From positions 2,046,001 to 2,110,000 of the forward strand of contig JAHNUO010000002.1 of assembly GCA_019787685.1 (NCBI GenBank): a stretch of DNA of 64,000 bases, given 5' to 3'. Source of the stretch: Chiua virens (taxonomy: Eukaryota; Basidiomycota; Agaricomycetes; Boletales; Boletaceae). This document shows positions 1 to 21,971 of this stretch, in pieces. The first letter of the stretch is position 1. Every line of letters begins with the position of its first letter. Position numbers and translations under genes: made by a program. The notes under the pieces were generated by a model. It worked only from the letters and a program-made list of their open reading frames with translations, made no database searches and was not told the origin of the DNA.

Positions 1-250
1 TTCCCACTTGCCCATTTACGTGCGGCCACCACGGGCAAGGCTCTACCTGGGTACGTATCCGCCCTCTTCAGCGCTGTCTCGGTACAAACCCTTGCGTGCC
101 AGGCATCTACTTTAGCATCTACGCGGTCGGCATGGTCGGTACCGCCTATGGTATCTACTCGCTTGCATTCGTATGTGTTCTTTGGCACCATCATATTCTG
201 TCATTGATAGACGTTCTGCTTCCTAGTCCAAGCCAATGAAAAGGGATTAA
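1..250 (+). CDS. Cytochrome c oxidase subunit 7-like protein, 3' part
   Basis: Partial gene that runs off the left edge. I read three exons (1-50, 116-170, 227-250) with GT-AG introns 51-115 and 171-226 and a TAA stop at 248-250. The spliced product contains TTGKALP, then GIYAVGMVGTAYGIYSLAF, then SKPMKRD. This is a short soluble stretch, one glycine-rich membrane helix and a tiny basic tail, which is how small fungal COX7-type subunits of respiratory complex IV end. The role would be a structural subunit in the mitochondrial inner membrane. Neither intron leaves an alternative open frame. The start codon and N-terminus are outside the window. The assignment rests on the helix pattern and size, so another small single-span mitochondrial protein is possible. 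It converges on the ATR gene, with 199 bp between the stop codons. Confidence 0.6.
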
Positions 251-449
251 ATACGCGCATAGACCTGTTCTCGCCTTTTCTTCAATGCATACAAACATTC
301 ATTGTCTGGCCGTGCCTCCAGCATGGTTCTCTGTGTGAATCAGTGAATCAGGTTGTTCGACCTGAGCGCCGTCCAGCTGTGTCATGGGCAAATCGTGAAG
401 TCTTGTTACTTGTACACTAGATTCTCTTGTCCTACGCGCGTCTCTATCC

Positions 450-8929
<8,480 letters not shown>

Positions 8930-9020
8930 TCACGACGGCAGGAGCGGGTTCAAGTCAACGAAGCGTGACGCGTCGCGACATTTGCTAAATTAGGAAATCC
9001 TCTAATGGACAAACTGACGC

Positions 9021-12004
9021 CTATTTGCGACCAGCGCGCCGCTTCTCTCTTGCATTCTCTCGCTCCATCGCCTTTTGCTCTGCCCTTTCACCCTCCAAGG
9101 AACTGAACACCTTGTTCATGCGTTCCTTGTACACCCTATCTTTCTCCACCTGTTTCTTGTGCTCCACGGCAGCAAGGAACTTGGCGTCTTTACGTAGCTC
9201 CCGAATGGCCCCTTTGCGTTCCTGCTTGAGCTGGTACCGCAACTTCGACGCCTCATTTCGCTCGCGATCCGGATCTTGTCGTCGGAGGTATGATGACGAG
9301 TTCGTTTCGAATTTGGGTATATATGTCGGGATGGGAATCGGTTTGTGGGCTTGCAAAAGGAGCGGCTTCCGCGACTGTCGCGCAAACTTGAGTAATCGTG
9401 TAATCTTGTCTTGTAAGGAAGCCACCCGCGACTGCCAGCATATGAGATATCGTATTCGACGTGAACGCGAAGTCTCGTACCTGGACGACGTTGGACAGCT
9501 GGCCACATTCCAACCCCGAGAGAAGGGAGTTTATCGGATCGTACAACTCGACAAAACCATCAAGGGACTTGTACATGTCGGCGAACCGTTCCAGGAGACC
9601 GAGGGCCAACCCAAGAGCATCTATCTTGGACTGCTCGGAGGGATTGGCCGATGTCATCTGCAATAATTTGAGCTTCCCGAATTCAAGGCCTTTCGCTTTA
9701 GTCTTGTCAATAGCCAGCGATTCACACAGTACGGACCGCAAATCCGGACACATGAAGGTACCTGGTAGTGACTCGGCGCTGGCGAAACGATGAGGGGCAA
9801 GATGTAACGTGGCATTAGTCACGAAATTTATGGCTTCTGGGACGAACCGCTTGGAGAGTGATTCATATTGCAGGAACAAGGAAGACAGGAACAATCCACT
9901 CATGACGTCGCCGAACGACCTGACTCGGCACAAGCCGAGATATGCGCCCATGAGTAACCGCGCAGGCGAAACGACCGGATGGCGCATGTCGCTGGTCGGC
10001 CAAATAGTTCCTATCATCCGTAGGAAGGTGAGTTCGGAGAGTCCGGGCCAGGTCCGCGCGTCAGGTTCTAATGCCCCATTTTCCAGGCCCCGTTTGAGGT
10101 TTTTATGCATAAGAGACAGCTTTGCCACGAAGTATTCCGCCGACTCAACCGGATACGACCGACAGAGTGCGAACAAGTGCGGGACGAGAGCGGATACCAA
10201 CTCCATTCTCGGTGTGGGCAATGATGCCAAATACAGTACATGATCAACGAGGACCCTCGCAAGGTCCTATGAGCGGAATCAGGACAGGAGATGCAAGATC
10301 ATCATGGTTGCCTTACCTGCAATTTGAGTTTGTTTTCGGGACCGAGACTGTGATGATACAATGTCCGAATTCTTTGTACTACCGTCAGTACATCAGAATC
10401 CGGGAGACCTTCTACGATTTCCAGGAATTCGTCGTGACTATCGGGGCCAGGGAACGTATACGGCAATTCCTTTGCAACCTTCAGGGTCTTCGATGATCTC
10501 TGAGCCATTTGTTTCGCCTTCATTGAAGTGCCGTCCTCCTCTTCCGCGTCGGACATGTCGCTCGAGTGACTATCTTCCTCAAAACCTTCGAGATCAGTTT
10601 CTTCGGCACTGTGCTCTTCGCTGTCTTCATCGCTACCATCCTCTCCATCGTCACTCCTAGACACATCACTATTCAGCTCCACACCAAGTCCAGGACCGAT
10701 TCCAGCAACAGAATCAGCGTCTATGAAATCGTCGTCCAGGTCGTCGCCTCCGCGAGCGCGTTTCTTTCTTCGGTCACCGTTTTCGTCGTCGTGCTCTCCT
10801 GGATCTTCACCCAACATACGCATCCTCCGTTCCTTTTCGGCTTTTTCAAGTGCTTCTTTTTGCTCCAGTGCCAATTCCTCCTCTGTTTTTGTTCTGTCTT
10901 TGGGTTTCGCTCGTTTATCGAAAGCGAGCTCCCGAACCTGTTTGTCATAGTCCATGGCATCCTCATCGTTGGCAGATTCCGGTAAAGTGGGTTTCGCGGC
11001 GTCAAAGGTATCGTGATCTATGGACGAGGGATCGGGTGCATAGAGAAGCGTCCTGAGCGAATCGAAATCTTGGTCGAGTTCATGTCGCATGTTCTCCTCT
11101 TGTTCTTTTTCCATTTGACGATGCATCTACCCGCAGACGAGTCTCATTGTACCTTTCTCTGTACACGAAATGTGTGAATACCTTGTGTGCCTTGCTTTTA
11201 GCAATAACTTCAGCCATGACTTCGGCTTTAGACTTTTTTCGTTCCGGCTAAAAACTTGGTTGTGTGATGTGCACAAGATCGACAGATCGCAACACTGTAC
11301 CTCGTCCTTGGATTTCTCCTCGTCGTCACTGAATCCACCAAAGTGAACCTTTTTGACGGTGTCGTGATCCAATTGACCTGTTGAGGCTGCTAAATCCACT
11401 GAACTTCTCGACGCCTGAACAGTACTTACCCTCTTCGTCTCCGTCCTCGTCCACAGGCATCAAGAAATCATCAAAGTCATCCATTTTGGACAGACTCTGC
11501 CATAATGCGTCAACTCGTCCTCGTTCTCCAAATTGAACACGGACGCCTTGGATGCGCGCTGCCTTTCCCTCGTGAACCGCTCCAGCATACGCTCCTCAAG
11601 CGACATCAAAGGATCATTTTCACCAAACCGTCGATCGACGACACCACCGACGCGACCTCTCTGTTCAATCTCCTTCAACAAGGACTTCTCTCGCTACGCA
11701 CCATGGTCAGCACATGCATGACGCACGACAAGGGCATACCTACTTGCTGCATCCCAGCCTGCTTGCTCTGCGCTGGTCGGCCTGTCATCCCTTTGATCCT
11801 TCGCCCGCCGACGTCATGCTTGAGCTTGGTGACCTTGACGTCAAACGGGTTGAGCTTTTGCTGGATCTCGCGTAGCTTGGCGGCTTTTTTGACCTTGGCG
11901 TGTTCGGTCAGCGGAGTGGATTTCTTTTTCTTGTCATTGGATCTGTTGATCCCAGCTTGAGCGAGCGCTGACTTGAGCTGGGAAAGTTGTGATCCCTTGG
12001 CCAT
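9021..12004 (-). CDS. NOP14: Nucleolar protein 14 (SSU processome)
   Basis: Starts at MAKGSQLSQLKSAL (12004) and ends in a basic tail, EKRRAGRK, with TAG at 9021-9023. Family hallmarks appear in order: an N-terminal FDVKVTKLKHDVGGRR segment, DRRFGENDPLMSLEERMLER, ENEDELTHYG, a long acidic middle (about 10450-10720), and the C-terminal HKPIPIPTYIPKFE followed by a basic ERKGAIRELRKD helix. NOP14 is a nucleolar component of the 90S/small-subunit processome needed for 18S rRNA maturation. Short introns interrupt the gene. One oddity: after LTHYG at about 11500 the frame changes by one base. One extra base there would restore the family's GQSLSKMDD run into DDFLMPVDED. The protein is essential in yeast, so I read this as a sequence error, not a real mutation. 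It is co-directional with ATR. Confidence 0.93.
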
Positions 12005-14567
12005 GATGATGTACTTTCACAAGATACCACGTCACGTGTCACAGTATATTTTTTCCTTGTCACCTTCCGCCGACCTGCATCTTGTGAGCAAACTGCCAGA
12101 TGGCTTATTCTGCATCGCAAGGAGATGGTAAGGCGTATCGCAGTTCCCGCAATCACCGTCTCACTCGTGGTAACATATACACATGGACCATCGTTCCTTG
12201 GCCACCCTCCTTTCGTTCAGAAAGACGATCTGATGATCCATCTCGTGACTAGCCGAAGCAGCACTTGTGTCTCGTTAACACATATAGAACACCCGATGGA
12301 TCGAAGCTGATGGGAGTCCCTACCGGACCTGTGGGCCTCCGATTTGAAAACCCGGCTATCCCGGTCCCCGTCTCGCAGCTTGTGCTTTCCCCTAGATCTC
12401 TAGGAATGGGGATGGCGTTGGATACTCGAGAAGAAGAATCCCCTTGGAACCTGCCAGCACGAACGCGTCGGTAATACCTGTGCAGTACCTCCGCTGTTGT
12501 GGCAACCATACACGAAGCACGAGGTGGCAACAATCCGGGTCGTGGAATCCGGTGGGAGTACTGCCAAACATCACAGAAACCATTGACGCATACATGTGGA
12601 GCAGGAGGAGTAATCAGCACCTTTCGGACGCGTTCTTGACCATGCCAATTCAAATACAGATCGCGGAAGGCAACCTACGCAGATACTTGATCGCTCGCTT
12701 CTCTGTCGTGCCGCGCCGGATAGTCACTGCGACCCGGTTACAACTTACCCATGATTAACCCATTTCCTCTGCTCGGTTAGCGTAACTGCCACCGACAACG
12801 ATCATATCTGATTAACCTGCACCGGACTCGATGCCCGGAGACGCGTCACCTCGGTTACCCTTCTGAAAATCCTGCCACATCCCGCAGCACACGAAAAATG
12901 GGGGACGGAGAAGACGGGGTCACGAACCGAACTATCTCAAGATCCTTTCCGAAATGACAGCCCGCTCTACTTTCACCAGCGCCAGCACTAGACAAAGGCC
13001 ACACTGAACAAGCTGTTCCTTATTAGGTACCCTCTTCCCCAAAAGCGCTACGGTCCGTGGTTTTGTACGTATGCAACATATCCGTTGAGTTTGACAATAG
13101 GGTGGCCAAATAACGTCCGGGGTATGTACCTATGCCATCATCGAACTAGACGCCCTCGGTGCTTTCTTCGCGCCGTCACCCCTTCGACTCATCTCCATTG
13201 GTCCTGGGACACGCACGGATTGTTGCAACCAAGTCACGTGTCGAATAAACTCGCGTGCGCCCGTTCTCAGGTCACGCCAACGCCACGTCGACGAAGTCCT
13301 CATTCGACACAATTAAGGACATCATTGACCATGAACAGCCAGAATGCCTGAAAACCCCTCTCGATCATATCTCGGACGGGGTTGCCGGACAGGAACGACA
13401 CGATTGCTGGTATCTATCCCGGTCTCATTAATGGGCATGTCCCCCCTCAACGCGCGCATGCGCGCGAGAAAAAAGAGGCCAAACGACACGCCAACACGTC
13501 ACCATTGACTCCAAAGTATCCACATTCAGACGCGCGGCAGCGGCGACCAACGATGGTCGAGCCATGGACATGTCCGGTCAAGTTCAAGTTCAGACCAGCC
13601 AAGCCGCCATCGGGTGGGTGGGCTAAAATCGGACATGTGAAACACACACTCACGTCCACGTCCCAATAAAAAACCACTTGCGCGCCTCGGCGTATTCGCC
13701 GAGAGAGAAGGTTTGTGCCAGCGCAATTCTTGGCCAAAGGGGAGCCAAGAGCCCCCTTAACCCCAAACAAAGTCAAGGGTGCTGCTTCTGGCATGCCTCG
13801 TGTTTACGACCCACACTCGAGCCCACCATGGCGTGTGCCACTCCGACTAGGTGTCCACTTCGTATTCAAAAAATCCTTTTTTTTTCTCAAGGTAAACCTT
13901 AACCCTGCGTCAACCTTGTCAGACCCAGGGAAAAATGTATATATGGACCGGTCAGGGTAGCCAATACACCCGCTAATGACGACGTGCATGGAGACATGTT
14001 TTCGGAACCTCGGTGTTCGCTAAAACCGGTGGTCCCTGGGTGGCGAAGGGCCAGTGCTCATAGTTGTAACGCCACCGTGGCACGTTCTCGTCCACTCGTT
14101 CACGCCGCGTTGCAGATGCCAAAAATTCTAATTCAAGGTATACTAAAATGCAGCAACTAAGACTTCCGAATAGTACTAGTACAGTCCCGTCTCGTTCTCT
14201 GCTCGCCATTTGTTTTTCGTACAGCTATTTGTGAGGGTATCTATCATCGCGACGACGAACCCACGTGGTGGAGTGGAGGGGTATGTGGAATGGACATATG
14301 AATATGCGCAATATGGATCACAGTCGACAGTTGGCGGGTGCGATGTAGGGGATACAAGTCGATTGAAGCCGGTCCTCGAATGATAAATAGTGACATTTTG
14401 ACCGAGCCACGCTTCGTCGTCGTCGTTTTGAGCCATAGTGAATAAATAAGCTTTGATAATCGCGTAAGAAGGTGACCAAAGGCTGTGAGTGGAATTAACG
14501 TGGGGTAGGTCGAAACGCGAAATCGAAGGATAATAAATAACAAGTACGAGCGACAAAGCTCGTCAGC
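12005..14567. other. Intergenic, no supportable gene
   Basis: About 2.5 kb between the NOP14 start and the 3' end of the GATA-factor gene. Only short open frames occur, on both strands. None shows a family motif or a convincing exon chain. The best is an open run at about 12262-12474 (+) in the direction away from NOP14. It lacks a clean start and its neighbouring exon candidate ends in a stop, so I do not call it. NOP14's promoter must lie at the left end. Confidence 0.5.
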
Positions 14568-16039
14568 TTATGAGGACGGAAGGTCCGAGATAAGGGAGGG
14601 AGCGGAGAGTAAGAGAGGGGAAGCGTGAGGGAGTGGAGATGGCTGCAATGACAGCTCTGGCGTGAGAGACTGCGCAGGCGATTGTGCCGGCATTGGTGGC
14701 GAAGCAAACAGGGCATTGCGCTGCACAGGCAGTGACCCCCGGCGGAAAGTGTCTGACTGACCCTGGTACGTTGTTGGCTGCGGATAATAATTAGGTGTTG
14801 TCGCCGCTTTGCGCGGAGCGGGATGAGACTGTTGCAGCGAGGCGATGTCTGTGAAGGGTGCGTTCGGGAGGCGAATAGGTGGCTGCAGACCCGACTCGAC
14901 TGGCGGGCTTTGGGAGCTGCGTGGGATTGGGAAAGTGGAGACGGCGGGAGAAGAATAAGCGGAGGAATGTGACGAGGTGGAGCCCGGCGTGGGAGGCTGG
15001 GAGGAAAGGGAGACTGGAACGAAAACGTTGAATTCACGGCAAGCAAAGGGGACATGAAAAGACTTACTGCTGTCGTCCCAATCGCTGATGCTACTCGAAA
15101 CGGAGTTACGACGAGTGAACCCAGACTCGCTGGGCTCGTGCTTGATAGTACCAGGTGATTTTGGGGCCGTCTTTTTGTCTTGTGGTGCCGCGGAGGAGGT
15201 TTTGCGAGTCTTGCCACCGGCACGGAGCTCGTCAAAGCGGAGGGGACGGGGACGAAGGTGGGTGCGCTCGTAGAGACCGCACTTGTTGCAGACGATTTTA
15301 CCGGGATTGAGGGTGGAGCGCCGCCAGGAGGGAGGTTCGGTGGTGTGGCAAGTTGAAGCAGCGCCTGCGGAGATACTGGGTCTCCTTGCTGGCTGCAGTC
15401 GTCGGTGAGCTGGACAGGGATAGCTGCGCCGGAAGCAGAGGGGAGAAAAGAAGGGTGGTGGGGATGGATGGGGAAGCCCATCTGGGAGGGAACGATGAGG
15501 GGTGTGTCCTCGAGTTTGATCGGCTGTGCGTCCGCGCGATCTGGAAGGGCGTCCTGATAGACAGGGTACTGGTCGTAGTATTGGTGCTGGGGAAGGTCGT
15601 GGCGGACATAGGGGTATGTGGCACGACGAGGGACGGCATGGTGGTGGAGGTGGTGTTGGTGGTGGGAATGCCACTCGGGGTAGTTGTGTGGGACGTCGTC
15701 GAGATAGAGGTCAGGTGGGGGGTAGTTGTCCTGGTGTTCTGCGTCGTAGAGCTCATGTAGGAGAGAGTTGGGCTGGTTTGGGTAGGTGAACCAGGCTGGG
15801 TCGGTGTTGTGGATCATGAGGTCTGATTCCTGGAAGATGTGTGGGACAGATCCGATCGGGATATGTTGTTGCTTTGGGTTGATATGTAAAAAGTCGGACT
15901 GGTGTGGAGATGGAGTGCGTGGAGTGGACGACGCGTCAGAGAAGGGGGGCGGGGAGGGATATGCGTCGAACTGGATCATGGACATGACGGAAGCGTCGCA
16001 GCAACTAAACTGGCGTTCAAATCCGCTGCGAATGTTCAT
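14568..16039 (-). CDS. GATA-type zinc-finger transcription factor (frame broken twice)
   Basis: Starts at MNIRSGFERQFSCCDAS (16039). An in-frame Met downstream at MSMIQFDAYPSPPP could also be used. Stop at 14568-14570. The N-terminal third is low-complexity, rich in Pro, His, Tyr and Ser, typical of fungal regulators. A single GATA finger lies at about 15240-15370: a CFNC knuckle, then TEPPSWRRSTLNPGKIV, then CNKC and GLYERTHLRPRPLRFDEL. By my reading the loop between the Cys pairs is 19 residues. Ser/Pro-rich sequence follows. One GT-AG intron lies at about 15006-15068. The finger is not in one frame: the upstream domain, the first Cys knuckle and the rest of the finger lie in three successive frames. 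The pattern is explained by one extra base near 15397 and one near 15350/15351. It probably binds GATA motifs in the nucleus. Targets are unknown. Either consensus errors or a pseudogene. Confidence 0.8.
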
Positions 16040-19000
16040 GTTATAAGAACAACGCTGTCCATTCCCTTTTCGGTCATTACCTTTTTAGGTCGGGGCCCAT
16101 CTTCTTCCCAGATTTCGGCTACTCTTTCTTTCTGGCGTACCACTATCTCGGATCCCGGAACATCCCGCCTATCTGATCTCAGATCCTTCAAACATGCCAC
16201 ATCACACCACATCACATACAAATAATGTGACATAACAGCGTGTCCGTGTTACGTCAACAGATTCCCACGCACCGCCTCCACGACCCCCGTGCCCACCTAT
16301 TGCCCACGTTCGTGCGTGCCCGCCTTTTCACGTTCGGCACTTTCTATTTTCTCTCCCTTGGACAGCCATTCATTTCTCGCCCGCCATGCTGTGCCATGCA
16401 TCCTTGGTCACTTGCTATATCTGGCATCTTCCTTGTCCTATCCCCACTCTCTCCCAACCCATTCATCCCCCTCACCCTGCCACTCCTTTGATCGATTCAT
16501 CATCATAGAACCTCTCCCTGTTACAGAGACATCCTCCCGCCTTCACAATCCTACCTCCTTGCGTTCCTGTCCAAGAAAAACACTGCCAATCTTCCTTGCC
16601 AACGCCGCTCCCCGTCCGTGATGCCCTCCTCACTGCTTCTCTCCTGTACATTTCCTGTCCGTGATCCCGACATTGCAACATCGTCGCGGCCATCCTCTCC
16701 TCATCGCCGTAGATATTCCTGCATGATTTCCCAGACACGGGCTTTCCTGCTTCCTGATCCTGTAATGCTGTATCATTGAATAATTATAATTTTTGTATTT
16801 CCCGTTCCTGAATCCACACATTTCAAATCCTCTCTACGTTTTGCGATCTCTCGACGCATCTCGCCATCTCCGCAGTACTTGTCCCACCATTAGTCCCATA
16901 ATGAAATGACGAGATGCGGCTTGTCGAGAGTTCCCCTGGATTGTCCTTCGCTTCTTTCCTAGGTCCTCTCGCTGGTGGATCCTGTACCACAGTCCAAACG
17001 CCGTGCGTCGATGACAATGTGATTCGCACGTGTCTCCTCCAGCCCCTCTGTTAGTTCCTCATCCGCCAGAGTGAATCGGACCTGATGAGGATCACTCACC
17101 CTTCGCCACTTCCCATCGAGGCACGGCACCGCTCATACTGGCCAGCCCCAGCTATACCTGATCATCAGCGTCACCACCCATGCACAATGGCTGGCGAGCG
17201 GTTCATACAATGCACCAATGTGATCGCCGTGCCTTCATCTGCAACGAGAAGGTCTTCCAACTTGATCTCCGTCCGTTGTCGTCCCCGTCACCGCTCTCGG
17301 ACAATCCCACCCACCTCATTCAATCCACTGAAATGCCCATCGGTGGCTTCCATCGTCATCCCCGACGCGGGGATAGTGAACTCGCGACGTCCAATTGAGT
17401 AGCCATCGGAACCCTCGTCTCACCGAACACCGAACCCCACTCTCTTCCTTTCCGACAGCTAATATGGCGTTTTAGTGTGTAAAGAGAATCACCCATGAAT
17501 CCATGACCAATGAGATGAGAAATGAATACCACATGGTGCCCCAAAACAACATGTGACGGGAGCGAACTGACGTCTACGAAATACCGGAGTGACGCGTTTC
17601 CAAGTCACTTGCATGGTAAATAAAAGACATATTTGAAAATGGGCCTTGCCGTAGATGACTTATCTTGCCGCCGAGTCTCTCTCAAGGGACCCTCACGCCA
17701 CAGGAGGAGACAGACCAAGATTGGGATTTCTCCACACCACGTTCCCTCCCTTGAAGGTTATTTCACAACATGACATGCCCACCTCTCAGAGGTCGTGCTC
17801 GGTAAGTGCCGTGGCCATGGAGGCTGTTCCGCGCAGGAAGGCCGGTATCTGACTGACGTGGACGGTGAAAGAATCTAGCGAGAGGCCGAGCGTATTTGGA
17901 AGGTCGCGAGGATGGGGTAGGTGGAACGCACATCCCGGGTTCGAACAGGGCGAACGCAGGCCACCCGGGTATTTCTTATTCTTTTTACAAAAACGACCAT
18001 CTCGGTAGGAATGCAAATACAGCAAAGTGACTTCTCGTCTTAGTCCTTTTTCGAGCATTGGGTGCGGTGCCAAGCCCCATTACCATCGGGACTTCCGATT
18101 CCGTTATTCCAGCGTATTTGCGTTTCGTGCTTCGGTCCACTTCGATTGGCCCTCTCGAAGATCCTAGGAGGCCACACCATCGTACGCCACCCGTCGTAAT
18201 TCGTCCGGCTTCCGTGGGCTTGCACAGGACGGCGCGCTGACGAAGAATCGCGCGCATTCACACACCCATGACCATATTCAAAGAAGACTCAGAGTGTCAC
18301 CAATTTCGGTGCCATCCTATTTGACAGGAACAACCCACATTCACGCGTACGCGCCAATATTTATTTTGACAGCCCATGGGCAAAGTATACCGAAAAGTGT
18401 CACTCTCGCCGTTACGATCGAGACGGAATCGCTGTTTCGTCTAAGTCGACGCATGTTGCGGCCCCGGTAGGGAAAATGCAAAGTCCTCGGTGACACTTGC
18501 GAGACTCAGGGGTGTCTCCGTGCTCGACGATAACCGGATTCCTTTCAAATCACCGTGCCACGCCCGAATTAACAAGTCGTCTTACTGCTTCTTCATATCG
18601 TCTCTCCACAGCAAGACCCGGTCCCAGCGCCCGTCCGTCCGGCCTTTGTTTATATTGTCCACTTTTGAAGGGCATGTGGCCGGATTATGAGGTCACCTGG
18701 TGTCCACAATCGCCATCTCTCCGTTTCAGATCCCGATCGTTCGCGGGCGCAGACGGCGTCGAGTTTGCAATGCGTGACCAAAACGTTGGGCTGCGTTATC
18801 ATGTCATGTTCTTTCCACGTCTGGCCGATATTTGCGCCTCTCTCCATTCAACGTGCAACGTGCCATTGACGTATTTCCAACTACTCGAATGCGTTTCATG
18901 TCGACGCCCACACCCCCCTCCGAGGAAGTGACCACCCTTTGCCCGCGAGAGAGAAACTGCGAATATGCCCACCTCCCCTTTCGCACGTTACAACTTCCCG

Positions 19001-21971
19001 GTCCCTTTCCCATTCGATTGCGTCCTTGCTGAATTGACCACTTTCCCCTATCCTCTCCACCTCCGTGTCGTACCTTTTTGTTATCATTATTGTTCACTTA
19101 TTTAGAAACGCCTCACCCTATCTGAATCCTGCTGCCAATCGCCGTGGCCACACGATATCCCACTATCCTGTATTCGCCAAGTTTCAGATTCTGCGTGGTT
19201 TATTTGAACGGACGCTGTCAGGCCGTTGGTTTCTTTCTGACAAGCCAAAGTTTGGGTTGAAAACCTCTCCATGGACCAAACCTGCCGTCACCCTCGCAAG
19301 GGGGCGGGATGTATTCTTTTCCTTTTCTGACAGGACATCTCGTATTTTACCGCATTTGCACCCTCGCTTCAGGGTTGCCGTTGGCATAAAGCCGCAAAGC
19401 CATGTCCAGGTATGGAAACGCCAGGGTGGTGCCGGGTTTTGAACATAAATTACGCTCGGGTCGAACGAGGACACGCGACATGTGTTATGGCTGTGTGGTT
19501 GTGGCATTGGCCCTTGGAGTGGTTGCCAACGTTTATATTGAGTGGCTCGTCTCATGACGAGGGCAGCCCTGGGACTTGCAACTGACACGTCGCAATGAAC
19601 TCGACACCTCAGGTTCCATAATGTGTATTATTAAATTGCCTCTGCACTTGTACGGTCGTCAAGCGCCTACCGTACAGTCCATAAAGAGAAGGAAAAAACT
19701 CTCACCAACTTTCATTTCGTGTTTCGGAACCCTCTGGGGAAGGGGAACGCGAAACTCAGGGGATCAAACCGACGTCCACCGGCCAATGCAAGTTCACGGC
19801 ATGCCTCCACAATCCTGGTAACTATTTAAGACTTGCATTGAGAAACGAAAAAGTGTAGATATGCAACACCGCTTTTGAGCGTTGTGGCAGTCTGTTCCAA
19901 CGTCCGAGGGAGACTATTATGGGAAGGCGGTGGTAATTAAGGCGGCATCGCATTTCTTTTAGCTTACTCACTTACATATAGGGGACGCCGCGAGGCGTTA
20001 CCGCGGACGGTTAGGAAGCGAACTGGATGACTGCCTGCGCTACGCGCATTAACTCTGAGTCGCCGCGTACGCCTCGAGCAGCGTGTCAGCGAGCCACAAA
20101 TAGCTTAGCTTCATGAGCAAGGGAGGCCAAGACGGTATGCGGCGACGAAATCGAAGAAAAACGGCACACCGACAGCGTCCCTGGACCCTGTGTTTCATAT
20201 ACGCGCGTTATGAGATTCCGAAACTGCGTACGTCTTCGAGACGTTTTCAAAGCTTTCAAATTGAGGTCCCTTTCGCCCCGGTTTCCTTGGGGTTCTCAGT
20301 TCGGTCATAGAGTAAGAATGACGAACGATGTGTTCTTTCGGCAAAGTGGATGACGTTGTCCGATGCTCACATGACTTTATTGATTCTTCTCCACCTCCGA
20401 GGTTATACAACCGTTATCGACCATTGAATCCAACCGACTTAATCGTTTCTGACAGCCGTCTGAACGACGCAGTGTATATTCATTCTATCCAGTGCATTGT
20501 CCCCCTTGCCCACATTTATATATCGCCGGCAGCGCGGCGGGACCTGGAACGTTATATGAGTTTGATCCCAACCCCATATCCAACGTCCATTATCAATCGT
20601 CATTATCCAAACCGCGGGCGGTGTGGTAACCTATAATAACCCCGGATAACGACACCTTGGGTCTTGTGATATGATTCGTGATCCATCCACGTTCCCGAAT
20701 AACCACCTTGATTTGACCTTGGTCGACGATCCGACCTAGACCCGACCTGGCGAAAAAGCCGTCGTTCGTAAGCCCTCCGCCCGAGGTTCGTCGCGTTCGG
20801 GTCCATATGCACGTATGAGTACACGTCATCATGTGAGGCATTTGTGAGGCTCTCAGGCTCTTTCGATCGGTCCGGACGACGATCCGTACACTCGACATTG
20901 CGACCTGTGAGTGCAGGCCAGGTCGTCGTGTCGTGTACGCATAGAGGTATCCGCGTATGTACCTCCGTGGCGTAGAGTGACATCGGTGGTCTCCAACTTG
21001 TCCGATCCTCGGCCTAACGGTCCACTTCCCCGTCGGTCCGAACTCGTCCGCAAGTCGACGTTCAAAAGATACTTGGCAGGCCACCCGGGCGAATGGCAAC
21101 GTCGACTGAAAAAATACAACGGACGTCCCACCATTGTCCAAGGTTCCGATAGTCCTTGTTTTCGCACCCAGCGCAATGGAACCATGTCATCTATGTATAT
21201 ATGTAGGCACCATGGATATCGCCTTTTTGTAACATCGCCAGCCGGAAAAACAGGACTGTGGAACGAGTTCCGCCGCGCCGGGTGAGACCCGTTTGACGAG
21301 CACTTCTTGGATGTGACGCCTGGGCCCTTACTTCCATACTTGGCGTCCATAAAACGCTGAAACAAAAAAAGTATTATGTATTCAAATTCGGATACGGCAC
21401 ACCCATCCTCAGGGAAGGCGAGTTACGGGGGTTCTACAAAGAGCAAGATACTTGTGGAATTTATGCAAACGCCGCCCACGGTGGTACACAATTGACATCG
21501 TTCTTATTTCGGGCCGGTGCTCAGCGTGCGCGGTGAAGTACTCGTCGAAGGCTAGGATAACCACATGATCACGATTACTCATCGGGGAAGACGTACATAC
21601 ACTCCTAAGGATCGATCGGAAGTACACTAGTAGGGGTTAAGACTTTTATGACCGTATATTTGCACATGAGACCATGAGGAGATAGAGACGATCAATGGCT
21701 GTGCTAACAGAGGACGTCAGACGAGCATCAATTCGCGCGCACGTGCGTCTCGTACGGGCCAGACTAGAGATGTCAGCCCGTGATTGAAGCGACGGGGATA
21801 CTTGCCATCAGGCCAACCCTTGGGTTCCCGGAAACGGTCAACTGATCGTATCACCTCGACATCAACACGTCAAGATAAATATGTGCGATCACGAACTAGT
21901 CCGGTCAGGATGGAAAACGCAGCACACGACGTACGAGGTGCGGCGGCAAAGTGCCAAACGCACGACGAATT
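16040..21971. other. Gene-poor stretch, no supportable gene
   Basis: Nearly 6 kb with only short, unconvincing open frames on both strands. The part next to the GATA-factor start (about 16270-16640) is strongly pyrimidine-rich on the + strand, consistent with a long promoter or leader of a regulatory gene. I looked for tRNA box motifs. The only partial match, GGTTCGAAC near 17938, lacks a pairing T-stem. I saw no terminal repeats, reverse-transcriptase motifs or transposase motifs. Confidence 0.4.

Noticed and set aside
12104..12653. Overlapping open frames on both strands just upstream of NOP14
   Set aside because: The plus-strand frame starts well but ends at a stop, and the next frame lacks a start or a fitting splice site. 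The antisense frame is equally open. No motif.
17870..17960. tRNA-like box B (GGTTCGAAC) with a weak upstream box A
   Set aside because: The bases around the loop do not form a T-stem and no acceptor stem can be drawn.
18497..18931. 144-codon plus-strand open frame
   Set aside because: Ser/Arg/Cys-biased composition, no motif, and antisense frames of similar length.
20593..21365. Nested minus-strand open frames of 126-182 codons
   Set aside because: Three overlapping frames are all open, which points to composition rather than coding. No recognisable domain.
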